DNA of 64,000 nt from Terriglobia bacterium (lineage in GTDB: Bacteria > Acidobacteriota > Terriglobia > Terriglobales > Acidobacteriaceae), in contig JAIQGL010000011.1 of assembly GCA_020072585.1 (NCBI GenBank), forward strand, positions 1-64,000, in the 5' to 3' direction. Shown piece by piece: positions 34,500 to 42,415 of the stretch. The notes beneath the pieces are model-generated. The model saw only the letters and a list, made by a program, of their open reading frames with translations, searched no databases and was not told where the DNA came from. The translations under genes and the position numbers were made by a program. Within the stretch, counting starts at the first letter, position 1; every line of letters begins with the position of its first letter.

Positions 34500-35507
34500 T
34501 TAGCCTCGGAATGACGGTCCTAAGACATCCTGCCAGCATTCAATCGCCCGGCCACGCGTTGTCGCAAAACGCGCTTCCGAAATTGCTTCTAACGCATTCT
34601 GGGCCGCATTGACAATTTTCTGACGCTGGCTTTCGTTGTAAATTGCAGCAACATTGTTGTTTTCGTTGACCGGATCAAAAACCTCGATCGGTTTGCCGGT
34701 CGATTTTGCCAACTTCGAAGCGGGATAATAGTCAGTGAAATAGACTCTCGTCTTGAGCCGTGATTTCACGATGTACGCAAGCACCTTTTCCAGCGCCACG
34801 GTGTAATCCGACATATCGACGCCATCATCAGCAAGGTGCGAGACAATCATTTCAGCCATAAAGGATTTGAACTTGAAACCGTCGTCATTGAGTTTCTGTA
34901 TCCGAATCCACCATTTCACCAGGCGAACCATCTGCGCGAAGTGATCCTTCTGGCGGGCCTTGCGTTTGCGAATGAATGCCAGATGCAGGGGAATGCTGGT
35001 TAGTACCGGCTTGCCGCCATCGAAAGCAAAGAGATATCCACGCCCATCGGGATCATCTTTGTATTGGACCGGCACAACATCGACGCTCAACCCGCTTACC
35101 GCATATGTAATACAGACCGAGTGCTTATTAACCTTGATCTGGTCCGCCTTCATCTGGGGATACGCCTCTCGCAGACGGGCAGCCAACCAATTGAGCAGAT
35201 CGGGCTCTGCGCTCGGCGTCTTTTCCGCTTTCACATAGAACGCGACATCAATGTCGTTTAGCGTCTTCAGAGCTGTGCCTTTGGCGAGGCTTCCGGAGAG
35301 CATAGTCTTAATCAAGCCGTATTCAGGATGATCAGCCGCATATTTGTCGAGCTTGTCGCGGAGCCGGCGTACCTGCTCCCGATAGTCTTCAGCGTCCTCT
35401 CGCTTGAGATTCACGCAATCATCAGCAAACGCCGCGATATCAGCGTGGCTGATCGGCGCAGATGAAAAAGGGGTCTCGGCAGCCGCCTGTGCTCCAAGCA
35501 TATCCAT
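34500..35507 (-). CDS. CBASS cyclic-nucleotide synthase (CD-NTase, clade C type)
   Basis: 335 residues from the ATG at 35507, which has AAAGGA upstream; the open frame to 35621 invades the divergent promoter. Polymerase-beta-like nucleotidyltransferase motif: MLSGSLAKGTALKTLNDIDV (G-S and D-x-D) and a third acidic strand LSVDVVPVQY. The helical C-terminal domain is intact. Clade C enzymes paired with HORMA/TRIP13 typically make cyclic trinucleotides; the product here cannot be read from sequence. First gene of the four-gene operon. Confidence 0.88.
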   Translation of the reverse strand: MDMLGAQAAAETPFSSAPISHADIAAFADDCVNLKREDAEDYREQVRRLRDKLDKYAADHPEYGLIKTMLSGSLAKGTALKTLNDIDVAFYVKAEKTPSAEPDLLNWLAARLREAYPQMKADQIKVNKHSVCITYAVSGLSVDVVPVQYKDDPDGRGYLFAFDGGKPVLTSIPLHLAFIRKRKARQKDHFAQMVRLVKWWIRIQKLNDDGFKFKSFMAEMIVSHLADDGVDMSDYTVALEKVLAYIVKSRLKTRVYFTDYYPASKLAKSTGKPIEVFDPVNENNNVAAIYNESQRQKIVNAAQNALEAISEARFATTRGRAIECWQDVLGPSFRG

Positions 35508-35593
35508 TGATCCTTTCTTACGATTGGGGCCCCACGCTCTCTTGTCGAGGTCTATACTCCCCATAGAAAGCGCTTGATCGTACTCTGGATGCA

Positions 35594-35629
35594 GTTTACA
35601 ATAAATACTAACAATGCGCAAATGTAAAC
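35594..35629. promoter_or_regulatory. Divergent operator: 7-bp inverted repeat
   Basis: GTTTACA (35594-35600) and TGTAAAC (35623-35629) are perfect inverted half-sites with centres 29 bp apart, about three helical turns. They lie 13 bp before the regulator ATG and 86 bp from the CD-NTase start. A minus-strand -10-like TAGTAT (35610-35605) and a plus-strand TACAAT (35597-35602) fall inside. It is a likely binding site for the HTH-ImmA/IrrE regulator. Confidence 0.55.
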
Positions 35630-35642
35630 CGAGAGCTTCTTC

Positions 35643-36740
35643 ATGATCGCGGATCGCATCAAGCTTGCTCGTCGGAAAGCTGGTTTGTCGTTGCGCGGCC
35701 TTTCCGAAGCCATGGAAGGCAGAGTCACCGCCCAGGCCATCGGCAAATACGAGCGGGGCGAGGACATCCCAAGCTCAGGTGTATTGATTGCTCTCGCCAG
35801 AGCCCTTAAGGTCTCAGTCGCTTATCTCCTCGACACGCAAAGCGTGGAATTGTCTGGCGTGGAATTTCGGACCAAGGCAAGCACGAGTGCGCGTGAGCGG
35901 GCGCATGTCGAAACGGAAGTGCTGGAGTGGATAGAACGCTATCTGCAAGTCGAACAGATGCTGGAGCTTGACAGCGCTGAGTGGCAATGCCCCGTCGCGA
36001 TGCGCTGCATACTCAATCGTGTTGAAGAAGCTGAACAACTGGCAGATGACGTGCGAAGCCACTGGAAATTGGGAATTGATCCCATTCCCAATATGACAGA
36101 GCTTTTAGAAGAGAAGGGGCTTAAGGTTCTTACGGTCTCGCTTCCCAACCGCGTGTCCGGATTCACGTGTCTTGTGAAACGCCCCAATGCTTCGGATCTG
36201 CCTGTCATTGTTGTTAATGATCAATTCTCGCTGGAGCGCCGCCGTCTTACGTTGGCCCATGAGCTCGCCCACCGGATAATCGATGCTCAAATGCTTTCCA
36301 CCAAGGAAGGGGAAAAGGCCGCTACGGTGTTTGGCGGGGCATTTCTCATGCCAAGGGAGCACCTCTTGCGCGAAGTTGGCAAGCACCGCCACTCTCTCGG
36401 CTACAGGGAGTTGATCGATCTCAAGCGGCTTTACCGTGTCAGCGCCGCTGCCCTGCTCATGCGCCTGCGCCAAATTAATGTCATCGACGACGCGACGCTT
36501 GTATATGCTTTTCAGACGGTCGCGCGCCGCTGGCGCACGCAGGAGCCCGAGGAGCTTGAACTGCCGGAGGAGCGGGGCAAGCGCGAACGTGCGCTCCGGT
36601 TCAATCGGCTATGCTACCGCACGCTGGCCGAGGGAATGATTTCACTGGACAAAGCTGCGGAGCTTTTGCGGCAGCCGCTGCCCGAAGTCGAGCGAGGATT
36701 GAAAGGCCCGCAAAACGCGCATGCGGATCGTCGTCAGTGA
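35643..36740 (+). CDS. XRE-family HTH regulator fused to ImmA/IrrE metallopeptidase
   Basis: 365 residues. N-terminal Cro/C1-type HTH (about 5-60: DRIKLARRKAGLSLRGLSEA, ending in a VAYLLD helix). The C-terminal COG2856 domain carries the zinc peptidase motif LAHELAHRIIDA (H-E-x-x-H, near residue 208) and the later GAFLMPREHL segment. Such proteins are repressors or regulators that can be inactivated by self or partner cleavage. CapH (HTH) and CapP (ImmA/IrrE peptidase) control CBASS in published systems. Here the two functions are in one chain, divergent from the CBASS operon. It is followed by an overlapping PIN gene, so an alternative view is a COG2856-Xre/PIN toxin-antitoxin pair. Confidence 0.9.
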   Translation: MIADRIKLARRKAGLSLRGLSEAMEGRVTAQAIGKYERGEDIPSSGVLIALARALKVSVAYLLDTQSVELSGVEFRTKASTSARERAHVETEVLEWIERYLQVEQMLELDSAEWQCPVAMRCILNRVEEAEQLADDVRSHWKLGIDPIPNMTELLEEKGLKVLTVSLPNRVSGFTCLVKRPNASDLPVIVVNDQFSLERRRLTLAHELAHRIIDAQMLSTKEGEKAATVFGGAFLMPREHLLREVGKHRHSLGYRELIDLKRLYRVSAAALLMRLRQINVIDDATLVYAFQTVARRWRTQEPEELELPEERGKRERALRFNRLCYRTLAEGMISLDKAAELLRQPLPEVERGLKGPQNAHADRRQ

Positions 36741-37227
36741 CAGCAGCTGCATCATCGACCTCAGGAAAGCATCCCTTCTGGATGTCTTTCTGAAGCTTCC
36801 GTACGAAATCCTCATTCCAAACACGCTGTTCGAGGAAGAGCTGTTGAAATTCACGGAGGTGCAAAAGCGCGCACTGATTAAAGGGGGACTGAAGGTTATT
36901 GATCTTCCCGGTGAGCGCGTCCTAAGAGCGCAGCAGGTGATTCGCACTGCCCCTCGGCTGTCCGTGAACGACGGATTTGCGTTTGCCCTGGCAGAAAGCT
37001 ATCCGGGTTGTATTCTGCTCACAGGAGACGGTTACCTGAGGGATTTGGCAACCACACACAAGATTGAAGTTCACGGTCTTTTATGGGTGGTGGATGAAAT
37101 TCATCAGCACAAGCTCCGTGCTGCGGATATTTTGTGTGCCGCCTTGCGGCTCTTAGCGAATGATCCAGCGGTCAGGCTACCGCAGCGGGAATTGGCCGCC
37201 TTAATCAAGAGATTTGAAAATCTATAG
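36721..37227 (+). CDS. PIN-like domain protein (DUF3368/DUF4411 type)
   Basis: 168 residues. PIN-like features: MRIVVSDSSCIIDLRKASLL (first acidic residues), a central LSVNDGFAFALAE (acidic helix), and ILLTGDGYLRDLA (third acidic strand). PIN proteins are Mg-dependent RNases and often the toxin of toxin-antitoxin pairs. Its start overlaps the end of the HTH-ImmA/IrrE gene by 20 bases, so the two are coupled. Members of this kind are known partners of COG2856-Xre proteins. Confidence 0.8.
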   Translation: MRIVVSDSSCIIDLRKASLLDVFLKLPYEILIPNTLFEEELLKFTEVQKRALIKGGLKVIDLPGERVLRAQQVIRTAPRLSVNDGFAFALAESYPGCILLTGDGYLRDLATTHKIEVHGLLWVVDEIHQHKLRAADILCAALRLLANDPAVRLPQRELAALIKRFENL

Positions 37228-37547
37228 TGTTGCAAGCCATTTTGACTTGAGTGAGTAGTTCCCATCGTATTGAGTATTACCCAAATCCTCTTACATTCCA
37301 TTTCCAAGTGAACAAGAGCAATAGCCCCCAATCTTTCCAGGTGTTCTAGTTCTGGAACGCGACGGTAAATCCAAAGCGCTTTCGCTGCTCGGCCTGGTGC
37401 CTAAAACCCGCCGTGCTGCAGATTGTCTGCGCAGTATCCCGCTAAAAGGCAAGCAGCTGAGCCACCATCTGATTTGAACCCCGCAGAATCATTCCTTCCT
37501 GCCATTCGGTCTCCAGTAATCTCGCCATCCGGGGTTCCCAGACAGAT
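37228..37547. other. Intergenic stretch, nothing recognised
   Basis: About 320 bases between the PIN gene and the convergent recombinase gene. No ribosome-binding site with a plausible frame and no clear terminator seen. Confidence 0.5.
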
Positions 37548-38507
37548 CTACGCCTCCGTGCGAAGATTGAGAGACGGATGCCTCTTCTGCAAAACCGCGA
37601 TTAGATGCTCTTTACTGATATGTGTATAGCGCTGGGTCGTCGCAATCGATGCATGTCCCAGGAATTCCTGCACCACTCGAATATCGACACCGTTTTGGAG
37701 AAGCAATGTAGCGACGGTGTGTCGCAACATGTGCGGCGTTACGTGTCGCTCGATTCCGGCCTCACGGCGCAATTGAGCGACGACGTTCGCGATCCCCTGA
37801 GTGGATAGGCGTTTCCGGGATGAATTGAGGAACAGCGCAGAACTTTCCGTTTCAATCTGTTTCCTGGCTCGAAGATGGTCTTTTTGGATTTGTAGGCTCT
37901 TCTCATCGACCGCGAAGGCCAGACGCGCCCGTCCGCCTTTACCCTTTATTTTGAACATACCCTCGCTTTCAAAAAAATCGTCGAGGTTGAGAGTAGACGC
38001 CTCTCCCACTCTCATACCTGTCGCAAAAAGAATGTCTATCAGTGCTAAGTTTCGGGTAAAGCGGTATCGTCCAAATACCAACCGCTCTTGAGTTGACGTT
38101 TGCCCGTTTTGCAGATCGATTGGCTTGTTCTGGGCTGCTCTCGACAAAAGAGCCCGCATTTCGCGTTCCGTTAGGGACCGAGGAAGCTGTTCTATCCGAC
38201 CAATGCTCAGTTTTACTCGCCAGAAAGGTGATTCAGTTAATAGCCCTTTGCGAACCCAGTAGCCGCAAAACACCTTAAGAACAACAATTTTTCTGCGAAT
38301 CGAAGCGGGCGAATAGCGGTTTTGACGAAGGTCAGCTGCGAAGCGCTCGATTGTGGTACCGGCGAGGCTCTCAACTTCGTTCTCCCCTCCGGCAAATGCC
38401 TGGAACTGCAGGAGGTCAGACTCGTACGCCGCCTTTGTCTTCGCACTGCGGTCGTGAGTCGAGAAATAGCCACTCAGAAAATCAGTGCAAGCATGATTTA
38501 GCTGCAT
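37548..38507 (-). CDS. Tyrosine recombinase/integrase
   Basis: 319 residues. N-terminal SAM-like core-binding domain (to ~105), then the catalytic domain with the R-K-H-R-H-Y layout: ATGMRVGEASTLNLDD (first Arg), HVTPHMLRHTVATLLL (H-x-x-R) and FLGHASIATTQRYTHI (His and the tyrosine nucleophile). It is XerC/D-like in size. It sits between the CBASS/TA block and the biosynthetic-looking cluster. The likely targets are the nested palindromes just upstream, or the tRNA-Ser-like direct repeats. Confidence 0.95.
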   Translation of the reverse strand: MQLNHACTDFLSGYFSTHDRSAKTKAAYESDLLQFQAFAGGENEVESLAGTTIERFAADLRQNRYSPASIRRKIVVLKVFCGYWVRKGLLTESPFWRVKLSIGRIEQLPRSLTEREMRALLSRAAQNKPIDLQNGQTSTQERLVFGRYRFTRNLALIDILFATGMRVGEASTLNLDDFFESEGMFKIKGKGGRARLAFAVDEKSLQIQKDHLRARKQIETESSALFLNSSRKRLSTQGIANVVAQLRREAGIERHVTPHMLRHTVATLLLQNGVDIRVVQEFLGHASIATTQRYTHISKEHLIAVLQKRHPSLNLRTEA

Positions 38508-38874
38508 TCAGTAGCACGGCCCGGCTTGCAGACTTGCGGCACATCTTAGGGCACATTCCTTTTCAATGAAAGTTGGACATTAGACTTCTTTAATCACATT
38601 AAACCGCAAGCGATCCAGAAAAGAGTGTTACTCACGACTAGGGACGATCGTGTCGCGACGGTTGGAGTAACACGTGACCCTACCAAAATGATTTAGGAAT
38701 CAGCAAGAGATGTGCTTAGGACTTTACGTGAGCATGTTCGGCATGAGGCGAGACTTTAAATATTGCACTTCATAAAAGTTGCCGCTGTCTCACAAGATGA
38801 ATCAAGAGTGACAACATCGCCATGGCTGCTCGGCGATTTCCACCTGCTCAGCTTCTGTTGATTCAGCTGCTCCG
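38508..38874. other. Recombinase upstream region without genes
   Basis: About 370 bases between divergent genes. It contains the nested palindromes described at 38625-38673 and presumably the promoters of both flanking genes. No coding frame supported. Confidence 0.5.
38625..38673. promoter_or_regulatory. Nested palindromes upstream of the recombinase
   Basis: Outer arms GTGTTACTC (38625-38633) and GAGTAACAC (38665-38673) are a perfect 9-bp inverted repeat. Inside lie CACGA/TCGTG arms (38633-38651) and the 8-bp palindrome GTCGCGAC (38652-38659). The position, about 120 bp upstream of the recombinase start, fits an attachment site or a recombinase operator. Confidence 0.5.
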
Positions 38875-38890
38875 GATAACTGAGAATTAT
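38875..38890 (+). promoter_or_regulatory. 16-bp shared leader motif, copy 1
   Basis: GATAACTGAGAATTAT ends one base before the ATG of the ATP-grasp gene. The identical 16 bases precede the STAND/TPR gene on the minus strand (42329-42344). Confidence 0.6.
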
Positions 38891-38891
38891 A

Positions 38892-39890
38892 ATGCAAGAC
38901 TCTCCTAAGCAATTTCATTATCGCGGTGTAGCAATTGTCGCGGATTTATTTGATAACAAAGAGGATACCCCTTTACATCTGCGCCATGATCTTGAGATGA
39001 CCCATGAGGAGACACGCGAAGCGGTATTGACTGCGGTTCGAGAACTCGGCCTAAAAGCTTATCTTTACGAAACTCCCAGAGCGCTTGCCACTTATGCGGC
39101 AAATCATACGAATGATGTCGTTTTGTCATTATTCGGAGGGAAACATTCCCGAAACCGTCTGGCACTCATTCCCGCTATCTGTGAAGCATTTGGACTTGCA
39201 TATGTTGGTGCTGATGCATATAGCAGCATCATTTGCCAAGACAAGGAGGTGGCAAAAGCAATCGCACGCGACGCAGGCCTTGACGTAGCGTCGCATCGAA
39301 TCATACGGCATGCATCGGATTCAGGGTCAATGGATTTGCCCATGCCATATGTCGTCAAACCGCTTTGGGAGGGCAGCTCAATCGGGATTGGACCGGACAA
39401 TCTGGTTCGGACATCTAGCCAGGGCAAAGCCGTGATCCAACGTGTTCTCGATACGTTTCATCAACCAGTGCTTGTTGAAGCCTTTATTCCTGGCAGGGAG
39501 GTCAGCTGGTGCTTTCTCAATGGAGGCGGGACGGACCTCGTTCGATCTTTTACAGAAATAGTGTGGAATGATGAACCAATGCATTTTGATGATCACCTGT
39601 ACGATGCTGAACACAAATCTGATGATGAAAAGCGGGCATTCCGTAACATCATGAAGGAACTTGAAGGTGGTGATGCGGAGGCAATGGAGCGTATGCTTAA
39701 GCTCATAGGCGGCCTTAATTATGGGCGAATTGACGGGAAGCTTAAGGAAGGCAAGTTCACTTTCATTGAGATTACACCGGATCCTTGGCTAGACCCTTCC
39801 GGAGTTTTTAGCTCCCGATTCGGGCTTCCTTTCCAGGAAGTTATTGCGCGTTTGCTTCTCTCAGCAAGAAAATTCCCTCAAGATCAATAA
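38892..39890 (+). CDS. ATP-grasp ligase, D-Ala-D-Ala ligase-like
   Basis: 332 residues. ATP-grasp features in order: VLSLFGGKHSRNRLALIPAI (N-terminal domain), YVGADAYSSIICQDKEVAK, YVVKPLWEGSSIGI (the ATP-binding lysine and serine loop), PVLVEAFIPGREVSW, and a C-terminal YGRIDGKLKEGKFTFIEITP metal-binding strand. The usual E-x-N of Ddl is E-I-T-P-D here, so one metal ligand is changed. The family joins a carboxylate (often an amino acid) to an amine with ATP. Isolated from cell-wall genes and set in a cluster with a PLP decarboxylase and oxygenases, it probably works in specialised metabolism. Its 3' end overlaps the convergent STAND gene by 50 bases. Confidence 0.82.
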   Translation: MQDSPKQFHYRGVAIVADLFDNKEDTPLHLRHDLEMTHEETREAVLTAVRELGLKAYLYETPRALATYAANHTNDVVLSLFGGKHSRNRLALIPAICEAFGLAYVGADAYSSIICQDKEVAKAIARDAGLDVASHRIIRHASDSGSMDLPMPYVVKPLWEGSSIGIGPDNLVRTSSQGKAVIQRVLDTFHQPVLVEAFIPGREVSWCFLNGGGTDLVRSFTEIVWNDEPMHFDDHLYDAEHKSDDEKRAFRNIMKELEGGDAEAMERMLKLIGGLNYGRIDGKLKEGKFTFIEITPDPWLDPSGVFSSRFGLPFQEVIARLLLSARKFPQDQ

Positions 39891-42330
39891 CCCAGTGACT
39901 AAGATATTCCGGATGATAGGCAAATTTCATCAGGTACTCGAATTCTGGAATCAATACCGCAGGGATATCAAAGCGTGTCTTCCAGTAGCTCTCATCAGCG
40001 CTGCCATCAAAACCAAGATTAAGGGCTATTTGCTTAAAATAGTCCGCCCTAGTCAGATTTCCCAATTCAGTAAAAAGCGTCCATGCATTGAAACAGGCGG
40101 GCCAAAAAACCCCTCGGTGGCCAAAAGTAGGCGCAGCAAGAATGTGTTCAATGATGTCAGCGCATTGCGTAGCTCGAATATAATCTTTTAACATCCAATA
40201 GCAAATCAAACGATTTGTTTGAATGACCAGCCGTGAATACTGATCCTTTGCAGTAAACAATGCTGCATTCAGCATCTCTATACACCATTTTAGATCAGGT
40301 GAGGATGAAAGTAGAGAAACCACAACCGCATTGTTAAGGATTGTCTGTCTATCCCGAACATGAAGCGAGAGCTCAGCTTCGGCCTCGGCGACCAGAGCTC
40401 GCGCGGCTGCATTGCGACCCTCAAATGCAAGAAAAATAGCTGCAGCCAGTTGAGAATAGGCAGCAGATTTGTTTAAACCATGCTTGCGGAACTGCGCCAC
40501 GCTGGCGAGAACGTCTGCTGTTGAGGTTGGAAACTCCTGAAAAATTTCTGCATACCGCAACAGAAATCCAAACAAAGCTGATTTCGCAAAAGTCTTATCA
40601 GAGCGTAGCCGGGAATATAATACTCGAGCTTCCGCATTTCGTCCCAATCCAGCAAGATTGACCATTTCAATGAGCCCAGCCGCAAGAGCAATATTTGAAT
40701 ATGGATCAGCTGAATTCACGAGAAGGCTGCGAGAAAGGCTCAAAGCTTCTTCAGCTCGTCCGGCTTCGCCATAGCAACAGGCAAGCAGCGCGATGTGGTA
40801 TGCATTCGGATTGGGAAGATTTTCCAGAAGCGCAATAGCGGCTGGAAAGTCATTCACTTCATAAGCTGCGCCTGAAGCCCAGTCGATGAGTTCGCGACGT
40901 TCCATTTCCGTAAGATCGGAGCGTCCCAATACTGTCTCGGTGACAATGCTTACATACAATGCTTGGTCATAGGTTTGTCGGATAGTTGAATCCAGCATCT
41001 TGATCAGATTACGTAAAGCAAAAATGTCTCCAGTACGCGCACAAAGTGCAATCCCCTGCCGTAATGCTTGATGAAGAGGAGCTCCTACGGGTGAAGTGCC
41101 ATCTATGCAGCTGAGGTAGAACTCGCGCAGACTTACCTCGGCTTTCCTGAGCATTGCTCGTATGGCTGTTGAAGTTGCAATCGCCTCAAGCAGATCCTCG
41201 TCCGACAAAGAAAGCTGGTCACCTGAAATTCTTATGTATCTTTCTTCATTGGCAAGGCCTGTAAGCTCATTTTCTATTACCAGACGGCTGGAGATGGCAT
41301 CAATACTCTGTATCACCGCACATAGTACATCCTGTCTTATCGCTTCCTCGTGAACGGCCACCACTGCGAGCACGAGCTTACGCCGATCTGAAAGAGTTTC
41401 CAGATTGTGCCGATGCGCGTCAAGCAGGAGCGGTGGTGAGACCGGAGCAGTTCTTCCCACCATAATATTTATATTGAGGGCTTTAATAATGCGCAGATTT
41501 CCATCCCATTGCAGCTCCATTTGCGCTTCAATAGTTCGGTCTATGAGGGCATATTTTCGGAGAAGAAACCTGAAATCATCCATATTGAGCTTGTGAAGCT
41601 CATACGTTTTTAAAGAACTTTTATCCAATACAGTTTCATGAATGATCTTTTCGTGATCAACCGAAAACCGGCTTTGAGGGTTTGTGTATTCGAAAATAAC
41701 AAATGACTGCCAAGTATCGTCACCCAAAGTGAGGAAAAAATTAAGGCTCTCTGGATCGATATTCTGCGATTCACGTACTATAAATAGGGTAGGACGGTAT
41801 CCAGCAAGCCTTCTTACATAATCCTCCGCAATCTGCGCGGCAAACGGGCTATCTTCTTGAAGAATCGATTCTGGTTTATAGCGCCCGATCTTAAATAAAT
41901 TCTCAATCAACTCAACGGAAAACCTCAGCAACTTGCCCCGCGTAACTGCCTCTTTCAGATTCTCATAAATGTGTTTTCGATCGACTGCCCGGTATAATTT
42001 CTCACGCAAGAACTTAGCGAATGATTTATATTCGCGGCGTCCCTGTTCACATCTGGCATTTGGATCCGCAGCTCGTTGCACGAAAAACCAAGCGTAAATA
42101 CGATCGGATCGGCTACGAGAGCGAACTCCCGGATCGACAATCACGCATGTAGGGCCGTCTGCTTTGACCGTCTCAATGAGTCGGTTTGTTAAGCTGCTTT
42201 TTCCATATCCCGCCGGCGCCAAGAGAAATGTAACTGTGGACATTTGTGCGTCGGGTGAAATCCGACTGCGGAGCATTTCCAATTCGTCACTTCTGTTGAC
42301 GAATTCAATTTTCTCCGCCTTACTCACCAT
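39841..42330 (-). CDS. STAND-type AAA ATPase with TPR-like tail
   Basis: 829 residues. The N-terminus FVNRSDELEMLRSRI and FLLAPAGYGKSSLTNRLIET (Walker A) are those of MalT/AAA_16-type STAND ATPases. The strand at the Walker B position reads TLFIVRESQNIDPESLNFF, so the usual D-D/E pair is altered. Helical repeats fill roughly residues 430-829, with TPR-like pairs such as LLACCYGEAGRAEEALSLS. No C-terminal LuxR HTH is visible, so it is not an ordinary MalT activator. It is divergent from the large Rieske/PLP gene and shares a leader motif with the ATP-grasp gene, which suggests a regulatory or sensor role for the cluster. Confidence 0.75.
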   Translation of the reverse strand: MVSKAEKIEFVNRSDELEMLRSRISPDAQMSTVTFLLAPAGYGKSSLTNRLIETVKADGPTCVIVDPGVRSRSRSDRIYAWFFVQRAADPNARCEQGRREYKSFAKFLREKLYRAVDRKHIYENLKEAVTRGKLLRFSVELIENLFKIGRYKPESILQEDSPFAAQIAEDYVRRLAGYRPTLFIVRESQNIDPESLNFFLTLGDDTWQSFVIFEYTNPQSRFSVDHEKIIHETVLDKSSLKTYELHKLNMDDFRFLLRKYALIDRTIEAQMELQWDGNLRIIKALNINIMVGRTAPVSPPLLLDAHRHNLETLSDRRKLVLAVVAVHEEAIRQDVLCAVIQSIDAISSRLVIENELTGLANEERYIRISGDQLSLSDEDLLEAIATSTAIRAMLRKAEVSLREFYLSCIDGTSPVGAPLHQALRQGIALCARTGDIFALRNLIKMLDSTIRQTYDQALYVSIVTETVLGRSDLTEMERRELIDWASGAAYEVNDFPAAIALLENLPNPNAYHIALLACCYGEAGRAEEALSLSRSLLVNSADPYSNIALAAGLIEMVNLAGLGRNAEARVLYSRLRSDKTFAKSALFGFLLRYAEIFQEFPTSTADVLASVAQFRKHGLNKSAAYSQLAAAIFLAFEGRNAAARALVAEAEAELSLHVRDRQTILNNAVVVSLLSSSPDLKWCIEMLNAALFTAKDQYSRLVIQTNRLICYWMLKDYIRATQCADIIEHILAAPTFGHRGVFWPACFNAWTLFTELGNLTRADYFKQIALNLGFDGSADESYWKTRFDIPAVLIPEFEYLMKFAYHPEYLSHWVIDLEGIFLLREANAQ

Positions 42331-42344
42331 AATTCTCAGTTATC
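42329..42344 (-). promoter_or_regulatory. 16-bp shared leader motif, copy 2
   Basis: Minus-strand GATAACTGAGAATTAT, identical to 38875-38890. Its last two bases are the first two of the STAND gene's ATG. The bases further upstream differ, so the identity is confined to the leader. Confidence 0.6.
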
Positions 42345-42415
42345 AAAAGTTAAATTTGCAAACCCCTTCCGCTGAATACAACAGCAGATATTGAGCGGAG
42401 GCGAACGAGAACGAC

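Noticed and set aside
35508-35621. N-terminal extension of the CD-NTase to 35621
   Set aside because: It runs into the operator and divergent promoter; the ATG at 35507 has AAAGGA upstream.
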